This document shows, in pieces, positions 44,990-56,154 of a stretch of 64,000 nt of DNA. The notes beneath the pieces were generated by a model. That model made no database searches. It saw only the letters and a program-made list of their open reading frames with translations, and was not told the DNA's origin. A program made the position numbers and the translations under genes. This DNA comes from Carettochelys insculpta (Eukaryota > Chordata > Testudines > Carettochelyidae), in assembly GCF_033958435.1 (NCBI RefSeq), contig NC_134137.1, positions 124,222,001 to 124,286,000 on the forward strand, in the 5' to 3' direction. How positions within the stretch are numbered: position 1 is the first letter of the stretch; each line of letters begins with the position of its first letter.

Positions 44990-47760
44990 CTCTCCACACT
45001 TGCTCTGAAACAGAATCTGAGATTGTTCCATAGAATCATTATGGATAACAATTCATTCCTCTAATATGAATATGGCATTAGGAATATATTACCGACCACC
45101 TAACCAGGACAGTGATAGTGATGCTGAAATGTTAAGGGAGATTAGAGAGGCTATCAAAATAAAAAACACAGTAATAATAGGAGATTTCAATTATCCCCAT
45201 ATTGATTGGGTGCATGTCACCTCAGGACGGGATTCAGAGATTCAATTTCTTGATGCCTTAAATGACTGCTTCTTGGAGCAGCTAGTACAGGAACCCACAA
45301 GGGGAGAGTCGATTCTCGATCTAGTCTTGACTGGAACGCAGGATCTGGTCCAAGAGGTAACTGTTACTGGACCGCTTGGAAATAGTGACCACAATATAAT
45401 AACTTTTAATATTCCTGTGTTGGGAAGAACACCGCAGCGGTCAAACACTCTGGCATTTAATTTCAAAAAGGGGAATTACACTAAAATGAGGAAGCTAGTT
45501 AAACAGAAACTAAAAGGTAGAGTAATTAAACTAAAATCCCTGGAAGCTGCATGGAAACTGTTTAAAGACACCATACTAGAGGCCCAACTTAAATGTATAC
45601 CCCAAATAAAAAAACACAGTAAGAGACCTAACAAAGAACCACCATGGCTAAACAGCCATGTTAAAAAGGCAGTGAGAGAGAAAAGGGCAGCTTTTAAAAA
45701 GTGGAAGTCAAATCCTAGTGAGGAAAATAGAAAGGAACATAAACACTCCCAAATTAACTGTCATAATGTAGTAAGAAAAGCCAAAAAAGAGTTTGAGGAA
45801 CAGCTAGCCAAAAATTCAAAAAACAATAGTAAAATGTTTTTTAAATACATTAGAAGCAGGAAGCCTGCTAAAAAAGCAGTGGGGCCCTTGGATGATAAAG
45901 ATATAAAAGGAGCGATCAAGGAAGACAGTGCCATTGCGGAGCGATTAAATGATTTCTTTGCTTCAGTCTTCACGGCTGAAGATGTTACAGAGGTTCCTAA
46001 ATCTGAGCCAGCCTTTTTAGGCGACAAATCTGAGGAACTCACTCAGATTGAAGTGACATTAGAGGAGGTTTTGGAATTAATTGATAAGCTGAATAGTAAC
46101 AAGTCTCCAGGACCAGATGGCATTCACCCAAGGGTTCTGAAAGAACTCAAATGTGAAATTGCGGAGTTACTAACAGTGGTTTGTAACCTATCCTTTAAAT
46201 CGACTTTGGTACCAAATGACTGGAAGACGGCCAATATAACACCAATATTTAAAAAAGGCTCTAGAGGAGATCCTGGCAATTATAGACCGATAAGTTTAAC
46301 ATCAGTACCAGGTAAATTAGTAGAAACACTAGTAAAGAGTAAAATTGCAAGGCACATAGAAGAGCACGAATTGTTGGGCAAAAGTCAGCATGGTTTCTGC
46401 AGAGGGAAGTCGTGTCTGTCTAATCTATTAGAATTCTTTGAAGGGGTTAATAAACATGCGGACAAGGGGCACCCAGTGGACATAATATACCTAGATTTCC
46501 AGAAAGCCTTTGACACGGTCCCACACCAAAGGCTTTTATGTAAATTAGGTGGTCATGGGATAGGAGGAAAGGTCCTTTCATGGATCGGGAATTGGTTAAA
46601 AGACAGAAAACAAAGGGTTGGAATAAATGGTAAATTTTCACAATGGAGGGGGGTAACTAGTGGTGTTCCCCAGGGCTCAGTCCTGGGACCGATCCTGTTC
46701 AACTTGTTCATCAATGATCTAGAAAATGAGGTAAGCAGTGAGGTGGCAAAGTTTGCAGATGACACCAAGTTGTTCAGGACAGTCAAAAGCAAAAGGGATT
46801 GTGAAGAACTACAAAAAGATCTCAGCAAACTGAGTGATTGGGCAGCAAAATGGCAAATGAAATTTAATGTGGGTAAGTGTAAGGTAATGCATGTTGGAAA
46901 AAATAACCCAAATTACACGTACTACATGATGGGGTCAAATTTAGCTACGACAGATCAGGAAAGGGATCTTGGAGTTATAGTGGATAGTTCTCTGAAGACA
47001 TCCACGCAGTGTGCAGCGGCAGTTAGTAAGGCAAATAGGATGTTAGGAATTATTAAAAAAGGGATCGATAATAAGACAAAAGATATCATACTTCCCCTAT
47101 ATAAAACTATGGTACGCCCACATCTCGAGTACTGCGTGCAGATGTGGTCTCCTCACCTCAAAAAAGATATATTGGCATTAGAAAAGGTTCAGAAAAGGGC
47201 GACTAAGATGATTAGGGGCTTGGAAAGGGTCCCATATGGGGAGAGGCTAGAGAGACTGGGACTTTTCAGTTTGGAAAAGAGGCGATTGAGGGGCGATATG
47301 ATAGAGGTATATAAAATCATGAATGGTGTGGAGAAAGTGAATATAGAAAAATTATTTACCTTTTCCCATAATACAAGAACTAGGGGACACCAAATGAAAT
47401 TGATGGGTAGTAGGTTCAAAACTAATAAAAGGAAATTTTTCTTCACACAGCGCACAGTCAACCTGTGGAACTCCTTGCCCGAGGAGGCTGTGAAGGCCAG
47501 GACTCTATTAGGGTTTAAAAAAGAGCTTGATAAATTTTTGCAGGTCAGGTCCATAAATGGCTATTAGCCAGGGATAAAGTATGGTGCCCTAGCCTTCATA
47601 ACAAGGGCAGGAGATGGATGGCAGGAGATAAATCACTTGTCTTCTGTTCTCCTTCTCTGGGGCACCTGGCATTGGCCACCGTCGGCAGATGGGATGCTGG
47701 GCTTGATGGACCTTTGGTCTGACCCAGTATGGCCATTCTTATGTTCTTATGTTCTTATGT
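44990..47760 (+). mobile_element. CR1 LINE, 5'-truncated, with intact ORF2
   Basis: About 2.8 kb ending in the CR1 3' UTR (tggacctttggtctgaccca, gtatggccattcttatg) and three copies of ttcttatg, the target-primed tail typical of turtle CR1. The 5' end is truncated inside the endonuclease domain; a stop and frame change lie just before the visible ATG. Confidence 0.93.
45066..47567 (+). CDS. CR1 ORF2: endonuclease (C-terminal part) and reverse transcriptase
   Basis: An uninterrupted 833-codon frame. Residues 8-110 are the end of the apurinic-type endonuclease domain: [14 protein letters not shown] at 39-44, and the catalytic SDH at 107-109. The reverse transcriptase follows: YRPISL from 406, motif [14 protein letters not shown] from 475, motif [15 protein letters not shown] from 533, and motif C FADD at 563-566 with both catalytic Asp. 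The C-terminal region holds [19 protein letters not shown] and the [13 protein letters not shown] block. A full CR1 ORF2 is about 950-1000 residues, so the N-terminal endonuclease half and ORF1 are missing. The ATG used is simply the first in the open frame. The enzyme acts in target-primed reverse transcription; this copy cannot move by itself. An open frame of this length implies a recent insertion. Confidence 0.93.
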   Translation: MNMALGIYYRPPNQDSDSDAEMLREIREAIKIKNTVIIGDFNYPHIDWVHVTSGRDSEIQFLDALNDCFLEQLVQEPTRGESILDLVLTGTQDLVQEVTVTGPLGNSDHNIITFNIPVLGRTPQRSNTLAFNFKKGNYTKMRKLVKQKLKGRVIKLKSLEAAWKLFKDTILEAQLKCIPQIKKHSKRPNKEPPWLNSHVKKAVREKRAAFKKWKSNPSEENRKEHKHSQINCHNVVRKAKKEFEEQLAKNSKNNSKMFFKYIRSRKPAKKAVGPLDDKDIKGAIKEDSAIAERLNDFFASVFTAEDVTEVPKSEPAFLGDKSEELTQIEVTLEEVLELIDKLNSNKSPGPDGIHPRVLKELKCEIAELLTVVCNLSFKSTLVPNDWKTANITPIFKKGSRGDPGNYRPISLTSVPGKLVETLVKSKIARHIEEHELLGKSQHGFCRGKSCLSNLLEFFEGVNKHADKGHPVDIIYLDFQKAFDTVPHQRLLCKLGGHGIGGKVLSWIGNWLKDRKQRVGINGKFSQWRGVTSGVPQGSVLGPILFNLFINDLENEVSSEVAKFADDTKLFRTVKSKRDCEELQKDLSKLSDWAAKWQMKFNVGKCKVMHVGKNNPNYTYYMMGSNLATTDQERDLGVIVDSSLKTSTQCAAAVSKANRMLGIIKKGIDNKTKDIILPLYKTMVRPHLEYCVQMWSPHLKKDILALEKVQKRATKMIRGLERVPYGERLERLGLFSLEKRRLRGDMIEVYKIMNGVEKVNIEKLFTFSHNTRTRGHQMKLMGSRFKTNKRKFFFTQRTVNLWNSLPEEAVKARTLLGFKKELDKFLQVRSINGY

Positions 47761-48906
47761 AATGCAGTAACGTAGACTTGAAAAGTAGTAGCTTTGTGAT
47801 GGTTAGAGGCTTTATGGTGGTTTCAGATCAACATTATAGGGCCCAATGTTGTTTATGGTTAATACTGAAATTCAGGTGTAATTTCAGGCTGGTGACTCAG
47901 GACTTGACAGAGCTGGCACCTCTGAGTTAGAGTACAAGTGTGCAAAGTGGGGGATGGGCCCCCTGGGGGGTGTGAAATTTCATAAGGAAGTGCAGCACGA
48001 TCAGCTGCTGCATGTCAGACGTGTCCATCTTATTAAAAATGTTGAAGTGTGTTACTGTTTATGTGTATTCACATTTATATATTGATCAACAAAGCTTTTC
48101 TACAGGCATATTTTCTTACATGTGCTGAAAGGGTTGGTTTGTTTTTTTTTTCAAATATACGTGAACATAAATGAAATTTCCATTGGTTTGGATTACGTTA
48201 GACAGCTGGGGGGAGAGGGGGGCTGCTAATTGCAGGGACAAAAAGTGAGGCCTGATGTAAAAAGTTTGCTCAAGCCAGAAGTAGAGGGTGTGGGGCTGTG
48301 TGTGACTCCCTGTGCTTATGTGGTGATACACACATCCTCAGCAGTTGGGTGGGGAGAGCTGTCGGAGAAGCCTGAGCTAGCTTCTGGTTCGGCTGTGGAA
48401 GAAACACCAGTGGAAGGAAGAAGACGTATCTAATAAAACTGGGAGTAAGGAATTCTGGAGACTTTATGTAAATGAAGGGATGTCTGTCTTTGCATATCTG
48501 AATATGGATGATCTTGTGTTATTTGCAGACATTTTGTTTTGTATGTCTCCCAGCTCACTGCAATACCAGGTGCACCAAGCAGAGACATGCCATAAAAGTC
48601 AGTTAACAATAGCGTTGCCATTCTTCGTGTGTCTTTTAAGTCCGAAGTGAAGCTGAAACCTCCAAGCTGCAATAAAACAGTGGGTTATTTTCGAGAATAA
48701 TTTGCTGGCAATCTGATGGGCTGTCAGACTCCAGCAGTCACTAAAGAAGGGACCGAGGACCCCAGACACCAAAATGGGGGAGACGTGAGCATGCCCTCAG
48801 CCAAATCAAGAAAAATTTCATGCTGCTTTTCCCATAGGCTCCAGGCAGAAGCCCTGCTGCTCCTGCTTTCTTCCAGGAGAGAATCTGAGGGGTTGTTTCA
48901 GATCTA
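47761..48906. other. Intergenic, GC-richer, unnamed repeats likely
   Basis: Segments such as gtgggggatgggccccctgg (about 47948) look like a repeat end, but I cannot pair it with a second end. No gene signature. Confidence 0.35.
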
Positions 48907-49352
48907 CAGTAATCTGTCGAAATGCGTGATTTTGAGTTGTGCTTAACTTGTATTAACGAGAGTTAAGCGCAACTCAAAATCCCTCTCCCCCCAGCCCTGC
49001 TTCTCCCCCACCCCATGTGGCCCCGGCTCCAGCTTATATCCTCCCCCTCGCGTGGCTCCAGCTCAACCCCCTGCAGGGCTGTGCAGCCCCCTCAGCTCCA
49101 CCCCCTGCTCCCACCCCAGGCTTAACCCCGCTTCCTCCCTCCCACAGCCCAAATCCACTGCCAGGCTTAACCCTCCCCAACTGCCTCCACCCCAACCCCG
49201 AGACTTAACCCTTTAAAAGTAGCTCCAGGAGCTCCTGCTGCTTCCCTAGCTGCAGAACATGTGTTACTCTGGGGAAGAGCCCCCCCCGCCTGACTTATGT
49301 GAAATTCTCTATGTGAGGGAATGGAACCCTCACATAATTCGTGGGACTACTG
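48907..49352. mobile_element. pogo-like non-autonomous element with C-rich core
   Basis: The left end cagtaatctgtcgaaatgcg and the right end cgtgggactactg are inverted relatives; TA precedes the left end (48905-48906) and ca follows the right one. The core (about 48983-49215) is a C-rich run of irregular ggcttaacccc units resembling the block at 16170-16640. Confidence 0.6.
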
Positions 49353-50365
49353 CACCTGCTCAGCTAACCACCCTTCGTGGGGCTGTCCCAGTCCTTGCTC
49401 AGCCGTTTCTGTATGTTCTGCCTCTTTCCTCACAGCTGTCGCTCCCATTTTGAACTCCCCTGCAGCGTGCGTGACGTGCAAGGTGGCAGGCTGTCACAGC
49501 TGTCACAAGAGGGATTACTGAGAACGCTCATGCTTTTTATTGTGGATGTGATATTTGGCCTTTTTAAGGGTTCTCACCGCTTTCTGATTTCTGCCTTGAC
49601 CTTGAGCCATTTTGCCCTTATCTAAATGGCCATCATCCCCAAACTGTTAATGGGACCAAGTCACAGGCTGCCTACAACAAGATGGCAGCCATTTCCCTAC
49701 AGCCTTTGCTAGTGACAGTATGTGTCCCTGGTAAAGATGGTTGCTTTCTCACAGTATTTTCAATGGGGTTGAAGTAGGGCTGCTGATGGGGGAAAAATGA
49801 GATTCCCTTAGTCATCCTGTGAGGACCTGGCTGGCTGCAAGAGAATGTGACGATGCAGGGATGAATTTGGGAAGAGACAGGAGAAAAGGATGGGTGCTGG
49901 GAAACAGGACAAGAAACTCAGACCTCTCAAGTGTCGTGCCTTTTGCATGTTTGTCACCCGTTCCCATATGCCTGACAAAAGTCATACATTTTCTGAAAGA
50001 GGGGTCTGTACAAAATACACCCTGCAGCCTAGGAGATGATGCAGAGATACAAGCCATGTACCAAATATGCTAAACCAACACGCTTCCAGTGACTTAATAT
50101 TTGTGTGCTGCACAAAATGTTCTTTACCAAAGCCTCCATACACCATACTAAAGGGAAGGTGAAAAGATTTTCATTTTACAGGTAAGGTAACAGAGAAGAT
50201 ATGGTCACTGCAGGCATGGGGGGAAGTAGAAATCTCTAGGCCACACAGATTTGAGTCTTTCTGCATCTTCTAGCTCAGTTGGGAGAGGTTCCTGCTTTTA
50301 GAGACAGATCTGAACACGTTCTGTGTTAATACTCTATATCTATGGCTGTTCCTTAGGGAAGACGT
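49353..50365. other. Intergenic, nothing recognised
   Basis: No identifiable element or gene. Confidence 0.4.
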
Positions 50366-50368
50366 AAC

Positions 50369-51085
50369 GGCTACATCTACACTAGCACACTATGTCGAAG
50401 TAGCCTATGTATAAGTAAGAACATCGAAATAGGCTACTTCGACACATATCATCTACACGTCCTCCAGGGCTGGTGCCATTGACGTTCAGCATCGAACCAG
50501 CAACGGAGAACGTCGAAAGGAGCCGCCCCGGAAGGAAATGTGGAGCGTCTACACACACACACACACACACGTGCTCCCCATCTAAATAAGGGGCCAGTAA
50601 AGCCCCAAGCCGCTACCTTAAAGGTACCCTCCCAGACACACTTGGCCTGCGCAGCACAAGATCCACAGAGCCGACAACCGATTGCAGACCCTATGTATGC
50701 AGCATGGACCCTCAGCTGCAGCAGCAGCAGGCAGAAGCAGCAGCAGCAGGCAGAAGCCCTAGGCTAAGGGCTGCTGCACGCGGTGACCATAGAGCCCCAC
50801 AGGGGCTGGACAGAGCGTGTCTCAACCCCTCAGCTGATGGCCACCATGGAGGACCCCGCTATTTTGAAGTAGTGGGACGCGGATTGTCTACACATGCCCT
50901 ACTTCGATGTTGAACATCGAAGTAGGGCGCTATTCCCATCTTCAGATGGGAATAGCGATTTCGACGTCTCACCGCCTAATGTCGATTTCAACGTCGAAAT
51001 AGCACACAGCGTGTGTAGACGCGATGCCTGCTATTTCGATGTTGTGCTGGCTACTTCAAAGTAGCCGGCTAGTGTAGACACACCC
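50369..51085. mobile_element. 717-bp element with AAC target duplication
   Basis: Ends ggctacatctacactagcac and ccggctagtgtagacacaccc are inverted, with cgaagtagcc/ggctacttc next inside. aac flanks both sides (50366-50368, 51086-51088). The arms contain many tcgaaatag/ctacttcga blocks. The core holds an (AC)n run and cagcagcag units. No transposase. Confidence 0.85.
50551..50570 (+). repeat. (AC)n microsatellite
   Basis: About nine or ten ac units inside the 717-bp element. Confidence 0.9.
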
Positions 51086-51088
51086 AAC

Positions 51089-52279
51089 ATGTTCTAGTCA
51101 CCAGCTACCATATAAGAAGAGGAAGAGCACTCCCATGTGTCTCCACATTGTAGAACCAACACAAGTCATGTTGGGGCGGGGGGGGACAATTAGTCTGAGA
51201 ATCCTGGGATAATTTACTTACACTTTAATGTGAAATGTGTTTGTACAATGTATTAGTTTGTTGCACTTTGGACAGTGGGAACTCTCCTTTTTAAAAACAG
51301 GATGCAGCATTTACAAGCCAGTTTGTCTGAAGATGACTGAGAGGGTGGAGGAGAGGGTGCTTGTGTGGGCACCAACTGGAAGATCCTGCCGGAATGAGGT
51401 CCAAAAGGGCTGGAACTTTCTTAAACTTATATTTGGAGAGAGCAAGCATTGCTTGTGGAGATGTGAATACAAGCAATTAGTAGGGGACTTCATGTCTCCA
51501 ATTCAGCTCTCACATCAAAAACACACCACCCCACCTTGCTATATTTGGCAGGCCCAAAGTTGCATGGGCCCGAGACATCAAACTACCCTGTTTATCCCTG
51601 CAGAAAGTGTGTGGGAGGGTCTTTTCTCCCTCCCTCCTTTCTCAGGCTCTAAAGTACTGACAGGAGAAGGGGGAGCTGCACCTCCTGCTGTGTGTGCTGC
51701 AGCTAAACAGGGATTCATTCACTAAGGCTGTGAGAATAATACATTAATGCACTATTAAGAAAAAATACCTAACTTTACAGCTGAATTTTGACTCCAACGT
51801 GGCTGCCTGCAAATTGGGAGTGGAACATATTCTCAGTAAGAGAAGAAATCAAGAGCTGTGATGGGCTTGAAATCAAGACCTGTGATGGGTTTCAAATCAT
51901 GAGATTTTAAGTTTCTCACGGAGAAGGCTGGTAACTAGAGGTGTGAACTTGTGCAATGCAATTAGTCATATTTCTTAAATAACCCCTCCTTGGGTCAGAC
52001 CAACGCATTAGAACTTCAGCCTTCATTTTTTAACAATGAGAAGTTTGTAGCCCTTTCTGTTACTCCAAAAAAAAAGGCTTGAAAAAGTGACACCAGTGTT
52101 GTCTCCTTCCCACAGGGTCAAACTCCAGACTAAAAAAAATCCCGCACTTCAAACATATATGATTTTTAAAGAGTCTGATAACTTCACGGAGCCCCAGCTC
52201 ATGGTTTTTAACTACTTGCAAGTGGCCAATGGGTCTCTTCATTACGAAGCCTTTTGATCAGAGAATCTCGCAGCGAAAT
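51089..52279. other. Intergenic, one unexplained open frame
   Basis: A 162-codon frame at 51237-51725 shows no motif, no splice context and no composition change that would support a gene. Otherwise nothing is recognised. Confidence 0.4.
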
Positions 52280-52350
52280 AGGGTGGCTTAACTGGTTGAG
52301 ACACCATGCACGTGCAAATACTGCTGTCAGGGGTTGAACCTGGAATCTAA
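52280..52350 (+). repeat. Possible tRNA-like SINE head
   Basis: tggcttaactgg resembles a Pol III A box and ggttgaacctg about 45 bases later resembles a B box. No cloverleaf could be drawn with confidence. Confidence 0.35.
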
Positions 52351-53144
52351 ATGTGAAAGCATGAACCGCTATGGGACTTAGTCTGTGGGAAGTAGCAACC
52401 TTAGAAACCTCTAGAGAACCTCTCCACTGCCACAGTAATTTAGAGGTATACTGACCTGCCACTTCTACTGTGACCCCTGAAGCAGGGATCAAACTGAGCT
52501 GTTGCTTTTAGGGTTTGAGCTGAAGGATGAGGTGTGTTACCAAAAAGGTCTAGGCCTGTCAGTGCTTTTCTGCTCTACTCCCTAGTAGAGGGCAAGTCAC
52601 AATGAGGCACAGGAGTGGTTGGTGTGGGGAGCGCTCTGGCACCCTTCACGTTATACTGCTGGCTGTCCACCAGGGCTTCACTCCAATCCCTAGCTGTGGC
52701 ACCCTGATCCCTGTCTCCATCCCTTCCCCACCGCCCTGGAGCTCTGCTTCTAGCACCAGCTTTGGGGAGGGGGTACAGATGAGTGAGTGCCACTCAACAC
52801 ACCACTCTCTAAAAACATTCCTGGTGCTACAGTGTCTATGAGGGAAGATTGCAAAGATGTGAGCTAGGGCAGCACCCACACACTCCTATTCTGCAGCCTC
52901 AGGAAGACCACAGCCCCTAGGAGTGTTGAGAGAAAATCCCGTAGTGGGGGGTATCTGTCTTTCCCTGGAAATGTGCACTGCTACTCAGGAGCCTGTGAGA
53001 AAGCATCTGAAGCTGGAACTTTCCTGGAAAGGAGGCAAAGGTGAGGCTTACTGGGTCTCAGAAGTGTGCCTTATTCCTGATGCTGTTGGCTAGAGGAGGA
53101 TAGCCCAGGTAGAATGGTTTGAATTGGCAGATGCTACTGCTCAT
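52351..53144. other. Intergenic, nothing recognised
   Basis: Mixed-composition DNA without a gene signature. Confidence 0.4.
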
Positions 53145-53350
53145 GGGTGCATCTACACTAGGAACTTCGGAGTAGCCAGCAGAGAGTCTACACACATTTT
53201 TTTTTCCGTACTTTGAAAAAGGGAGCCCAACTTTGAAGTCCTTACTCCATTCCTGGGAATGGAGTAGTGCCCTACTTCCAAGTTCAGTATAAAAATAGGG
53301 TGTGTGTTGATGCTCTGCTTCAAAGTTGTATTTTGTAGTGTGGACAGCCC
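53145..53350. mobile_element. Short MITE-like element
   Basis: gggtgcatctacactagg with aacttcggagtag at the left; caaagttgtatt with tgtagtgtggacagccc at the right, inverted. 206 bases. No matching target duplication. Confidence 0.65.
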
Positions 53351-54079
53351 ACGAGTCCCAGAGGTACCATTCTTGTCCTGGGGCACTAGGATGTGCAGAT
53401 ACAAAGGGGCACTTTATAGCAACTTCCCTCCACTTAGAGGCCCAGAGAGGAGAGGAACATGAGCTGGCCCAGGTGTGTGTGAAGAGGTTAGAAGAAGAGC
53501 AATATTTTTTTAACATCTTTTAAAGCTAATTATAGCTAATTTTTAAAAATGTCATTCTGGCTTTTTATTTTTTTCCATTCAACTCTAACCCCATCTCCTC
53601 TGTTTCCCCCCTTCCCCATATTTGTGGCCAAAATCTCTTGCGCTGGATTGCCAAACAGTTTCAGCTGACCTCAGTCGCCTTTAAAGAAAAAAACCACCAA
53701 TGCCCAGCTGAAGGTGAGAGCCCACCTCTGTGTGGGAGGAAAAAGCAGGCAGGCAGGGGGGCAGGGGATACATTTAAAGGTTTCTATGTTTGTTACTCAT
53801 AAGCACGTTCATTATTCCGGGCGTCCTTTGGAAAAGAAGCGAGAGCCTGCAGGCATTGTGTGTGCTTCCTCAGATAATTGGTAGGCCCACCAGTTGGTCT
53901 GAATTACTAGGTCAGCATGCATGAACATGACCCTTACAGTGTTACAAGATCCGAAAAAGCTGGCTTACAACCAAATGGTTCATATCCTTTGGGAGCACTC
54001 ACTGACCACTTCTCCATTTTGTTAGGACAGTTACATGAGTCCAACTCCCACTCTGGCCAGGCATGTTATTCTCTAGAAC
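53351..54079. other. Intergenic, nothing recognised
   Basis: Contains T-rich and C-rich tracts around 53560-53620; no element identified. Confidence 0.4.
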
Positions 54080-55265
54080 ACTTAAGGAACTTGCTGACAA
54101 GAGCTCTGAGCCATTAGCAATTATCTTTGCAAACTGGCAGAGGATGGGAGCAATCCCCAAGGACCAGCAAAGGTAAAACATAGTACCTATCTGTAAACAA
54201 AAGAATAAGTACAACTCCGGGAATTATAGGCCAGTCAGTTTAACTCTTTTGCTTAGAAAGGTAATGGAGCAAAGCAACTAGAAGAAACTAAGGAGATAAG
54301 GAGCAGTCAACATGGATTTGTCAAGAACAAATTATGTCAGACCACTCTAAGATCCTTTGACAGAGTAACGAGCCTCGCAGGAAAGCAGGAAATGTGATAT
54401 ACTTTAGTAAGGCAGTTGATGCTGCCTCATTTGACCTTCTGATATGGAAACTCATGAAAGCTAGCCTAGATGAACCTGCTAGGTATCTGGTGCACACCTA
54501 GCTGGAAAAGCACAGTTATCGCCAGTTCACAAACAACCTGAAAGGGTACATGAACTGGGGGAGTGACCGCCAAGATGCTCAGGGGTGCAAGCCCATACTC
54601 TGGAAGTCCCTAACCTGCTTGCCAGAAGCTAGGAGTGACAACTGGGGATGGACCACCTGATGGTTGCCAATTCTGTTTATAACTCAGAGGCACTGAGGCC
54701 ACTGACAAGGGAGAGTGAGCTCTGCTCTACAGACTACTTAGCTAAAAGGCACACAGCTTTTAGCACATGCAATCGAGGCCTGTGGCTTTAGCCCCCCCGA
54801 CCCAAGGTCACAGGTTCATTCCCACATGCCAATGACTGAAGTCTGTTGGCTTTACGTGTTCATTCCCTCTGAAGTACTGGGCATTGGCCACTGTTAAAAG
54901 GCAGATATGGGGCAAGAGATAGACCATTGCTCTGATCCAGAATGGCTGTTATAGTTTTTATGGAGGGTGATTGATAAAGACTTCTCTTTAACTGCTGAGA
55001 ACAGGACAAGAAATAATGGATTTAAATTGCAGAAAGGAAGATTTATGTTGGATACGTTAGGAAAAGCTTCCGAACTAAAAAGTTAGCTGAGCACTGGAAC
55101 GAATTACCTTCGGAGGTTGAGGAAGCTACTTCACTAGAGGTTTCTAAGATGAGTTTAGCCAAACACTTGTCAAGTCTGAGCTAGGGACTTAGTCCAGCCT
55201 CAGTTCAGGTGCCTGGACAAGCTGACCGACCAAAGTCACTTCCAGGCCTACATTTCTATGATCCC
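54080..55265 (+). mobile_element. Decayed CR1 LINE with internal insertion
   Basis: Frames shift through KELADKSSEPLAIIFANWQR, NSGNYRPVSL and DRVTSLAGKQE-like text (reverse transcriptase N-terminal part). Near 55030-55170 they continue with a decayed copy of the intact CR1's [10 protein letters not shown] block, namely HWNELPSEVEEATS, and end with aggcctacatttctatgatc. Between about 54560 and 54960 lies a second CR1-type 3' UTR that is itself split by a tRNA-like insertion. Older than the copy at 44990-47760. Confidence 0.8.
54695..54845 (+). repeat. SINE-like insertion inside a CR1 3' UTR
   Basis: aaaggcacacagcttttagc, acatgcaatcgaggcctgtg and ggtcacaggttcattcccac look like a tRNA-derived head with a B box (ggttcattcc). 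The CR1 3' UTR resumes after it with tgttcattccctctgaagta. Confidence 0.45.
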
Positions 55266-55796
55266 ACAATGGTCTATCTTTGTTGTCTATAGTGAGAAGG
55301 GGTAACTTGTGGCCTGATTCTTCTGGCCAGAACTATTTTGGGGGTTTTAACAAGTAACTCTGAGGATTTTCACAGATTTATATACTAACTTATTTTAACT
55401 TTAAAACTCTTTCTTAAAAAAACACCTGGGCTTTCACTTCAGGTCCAACAAGGCGGTAGCATAGCTCCTTTTTGGTTCTAATTTGTGTCAAAGGAGGTAC
55501 AGAAAGAAGGTGTAATGTCTTTTTCTAATTGTTGACAATGTTTTCTTCTTTTTCAAGTGCTTGTCCATGTTGATTCCAAGTTAGATGTGTATACTTTCCT
55601 CATGCCCTGGTGCCAGAAATTTCTCCCTTAGCAGTACCAGTAGGAGAGTAACTGGTGACCTGTGGAGTACGCTCTCATGGCATGCTATAAGGACTGCCAC
55701 ATGCCCTGCCCCCAACACTCAATTCTTTCTTACTGCCAGTGACGGTGCTTGGAGTGCGCTCTTGCTTTGGCAATCTGTTTCCTGGTTACTACCTGT

Positions 55797-55945
55797 GAAC
55801 AGTCTCAGAGGGGTAGCCATGTTAGTCTGTAGCTTCACAAAACAAAACAAGCACCAGTAGCAGCTTAAAGACTAACGATTTATTTATAAATTGCATAGCA
55901 CCAGTCCCAGAGCTTTCATGGGTAAGACCCACTTTGGAGTGTTGT
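55797..55945 (-). repeat. GTTAGTCT-type repeat, reverse copy with GAAA box
   Basis: The + strand reads tcagaggggtagccatgtta, gtctgtag ... gctttcatgggtaagaccca. In reverse complement this is aagtgggtcttacccatgaaagctc, that is a stem followed by GAAA, and then cgttagtctttaagctgcta and the usual terminus. The CTGANGA box is eroded. Confidence 0.72.
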
Positions 55946-55984
55946 TGTAAATAGTTTTCTTCCGTTACTTTTCTTCTCTTCCCT

Positions 55985-56145
55985 CAGTAACAGGTGGGTA
56001 GATGTGTTAGTCTGTATTCTAACAAAACAAACTTGGAGCATGGAAATGCTATTGTTCTGAAGAAGTGGGTCTGGCCCACAAAAGCTCATCCCCTAATATT
56101 TTGCTAGTCTTTAAAGTGCTACTGGACTGCTGGTTTGTTCTGTTC
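55985..56145 (+). repeat. GTTAGTCT-type repeat, forward copy with CTGANGA box
   Basis: Reads ctgaagaagtgggtctggcc followed by cacaaaagctcatccc, then gctagtctttaaagtgctac. CTGAAGA is intact, the stem GTGGG/CCCAC is intact, and GAAA has become AAAA. An inverted terminus (tgttagtctgtattcta) precedes it at about 56003. Confidence 0.75.
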
Positions 56146-56154
56146 CCTTAGTTC

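Noticed and set aside
50540..50767. Short frame with polyglutamine-like run (cagcagcag)
   Set aside because: It is part of the core of the 717-bp transposon; not a gene.
51237..51725. 162-codon + strand frame as a possible gene
   Set aside because: No family signature, no splice or promoter context and no sign of codon selection.
52280..52350. Functional tRNA gene
   Set aside because: A and B boxes are only approximate and no cloverleaf forms.
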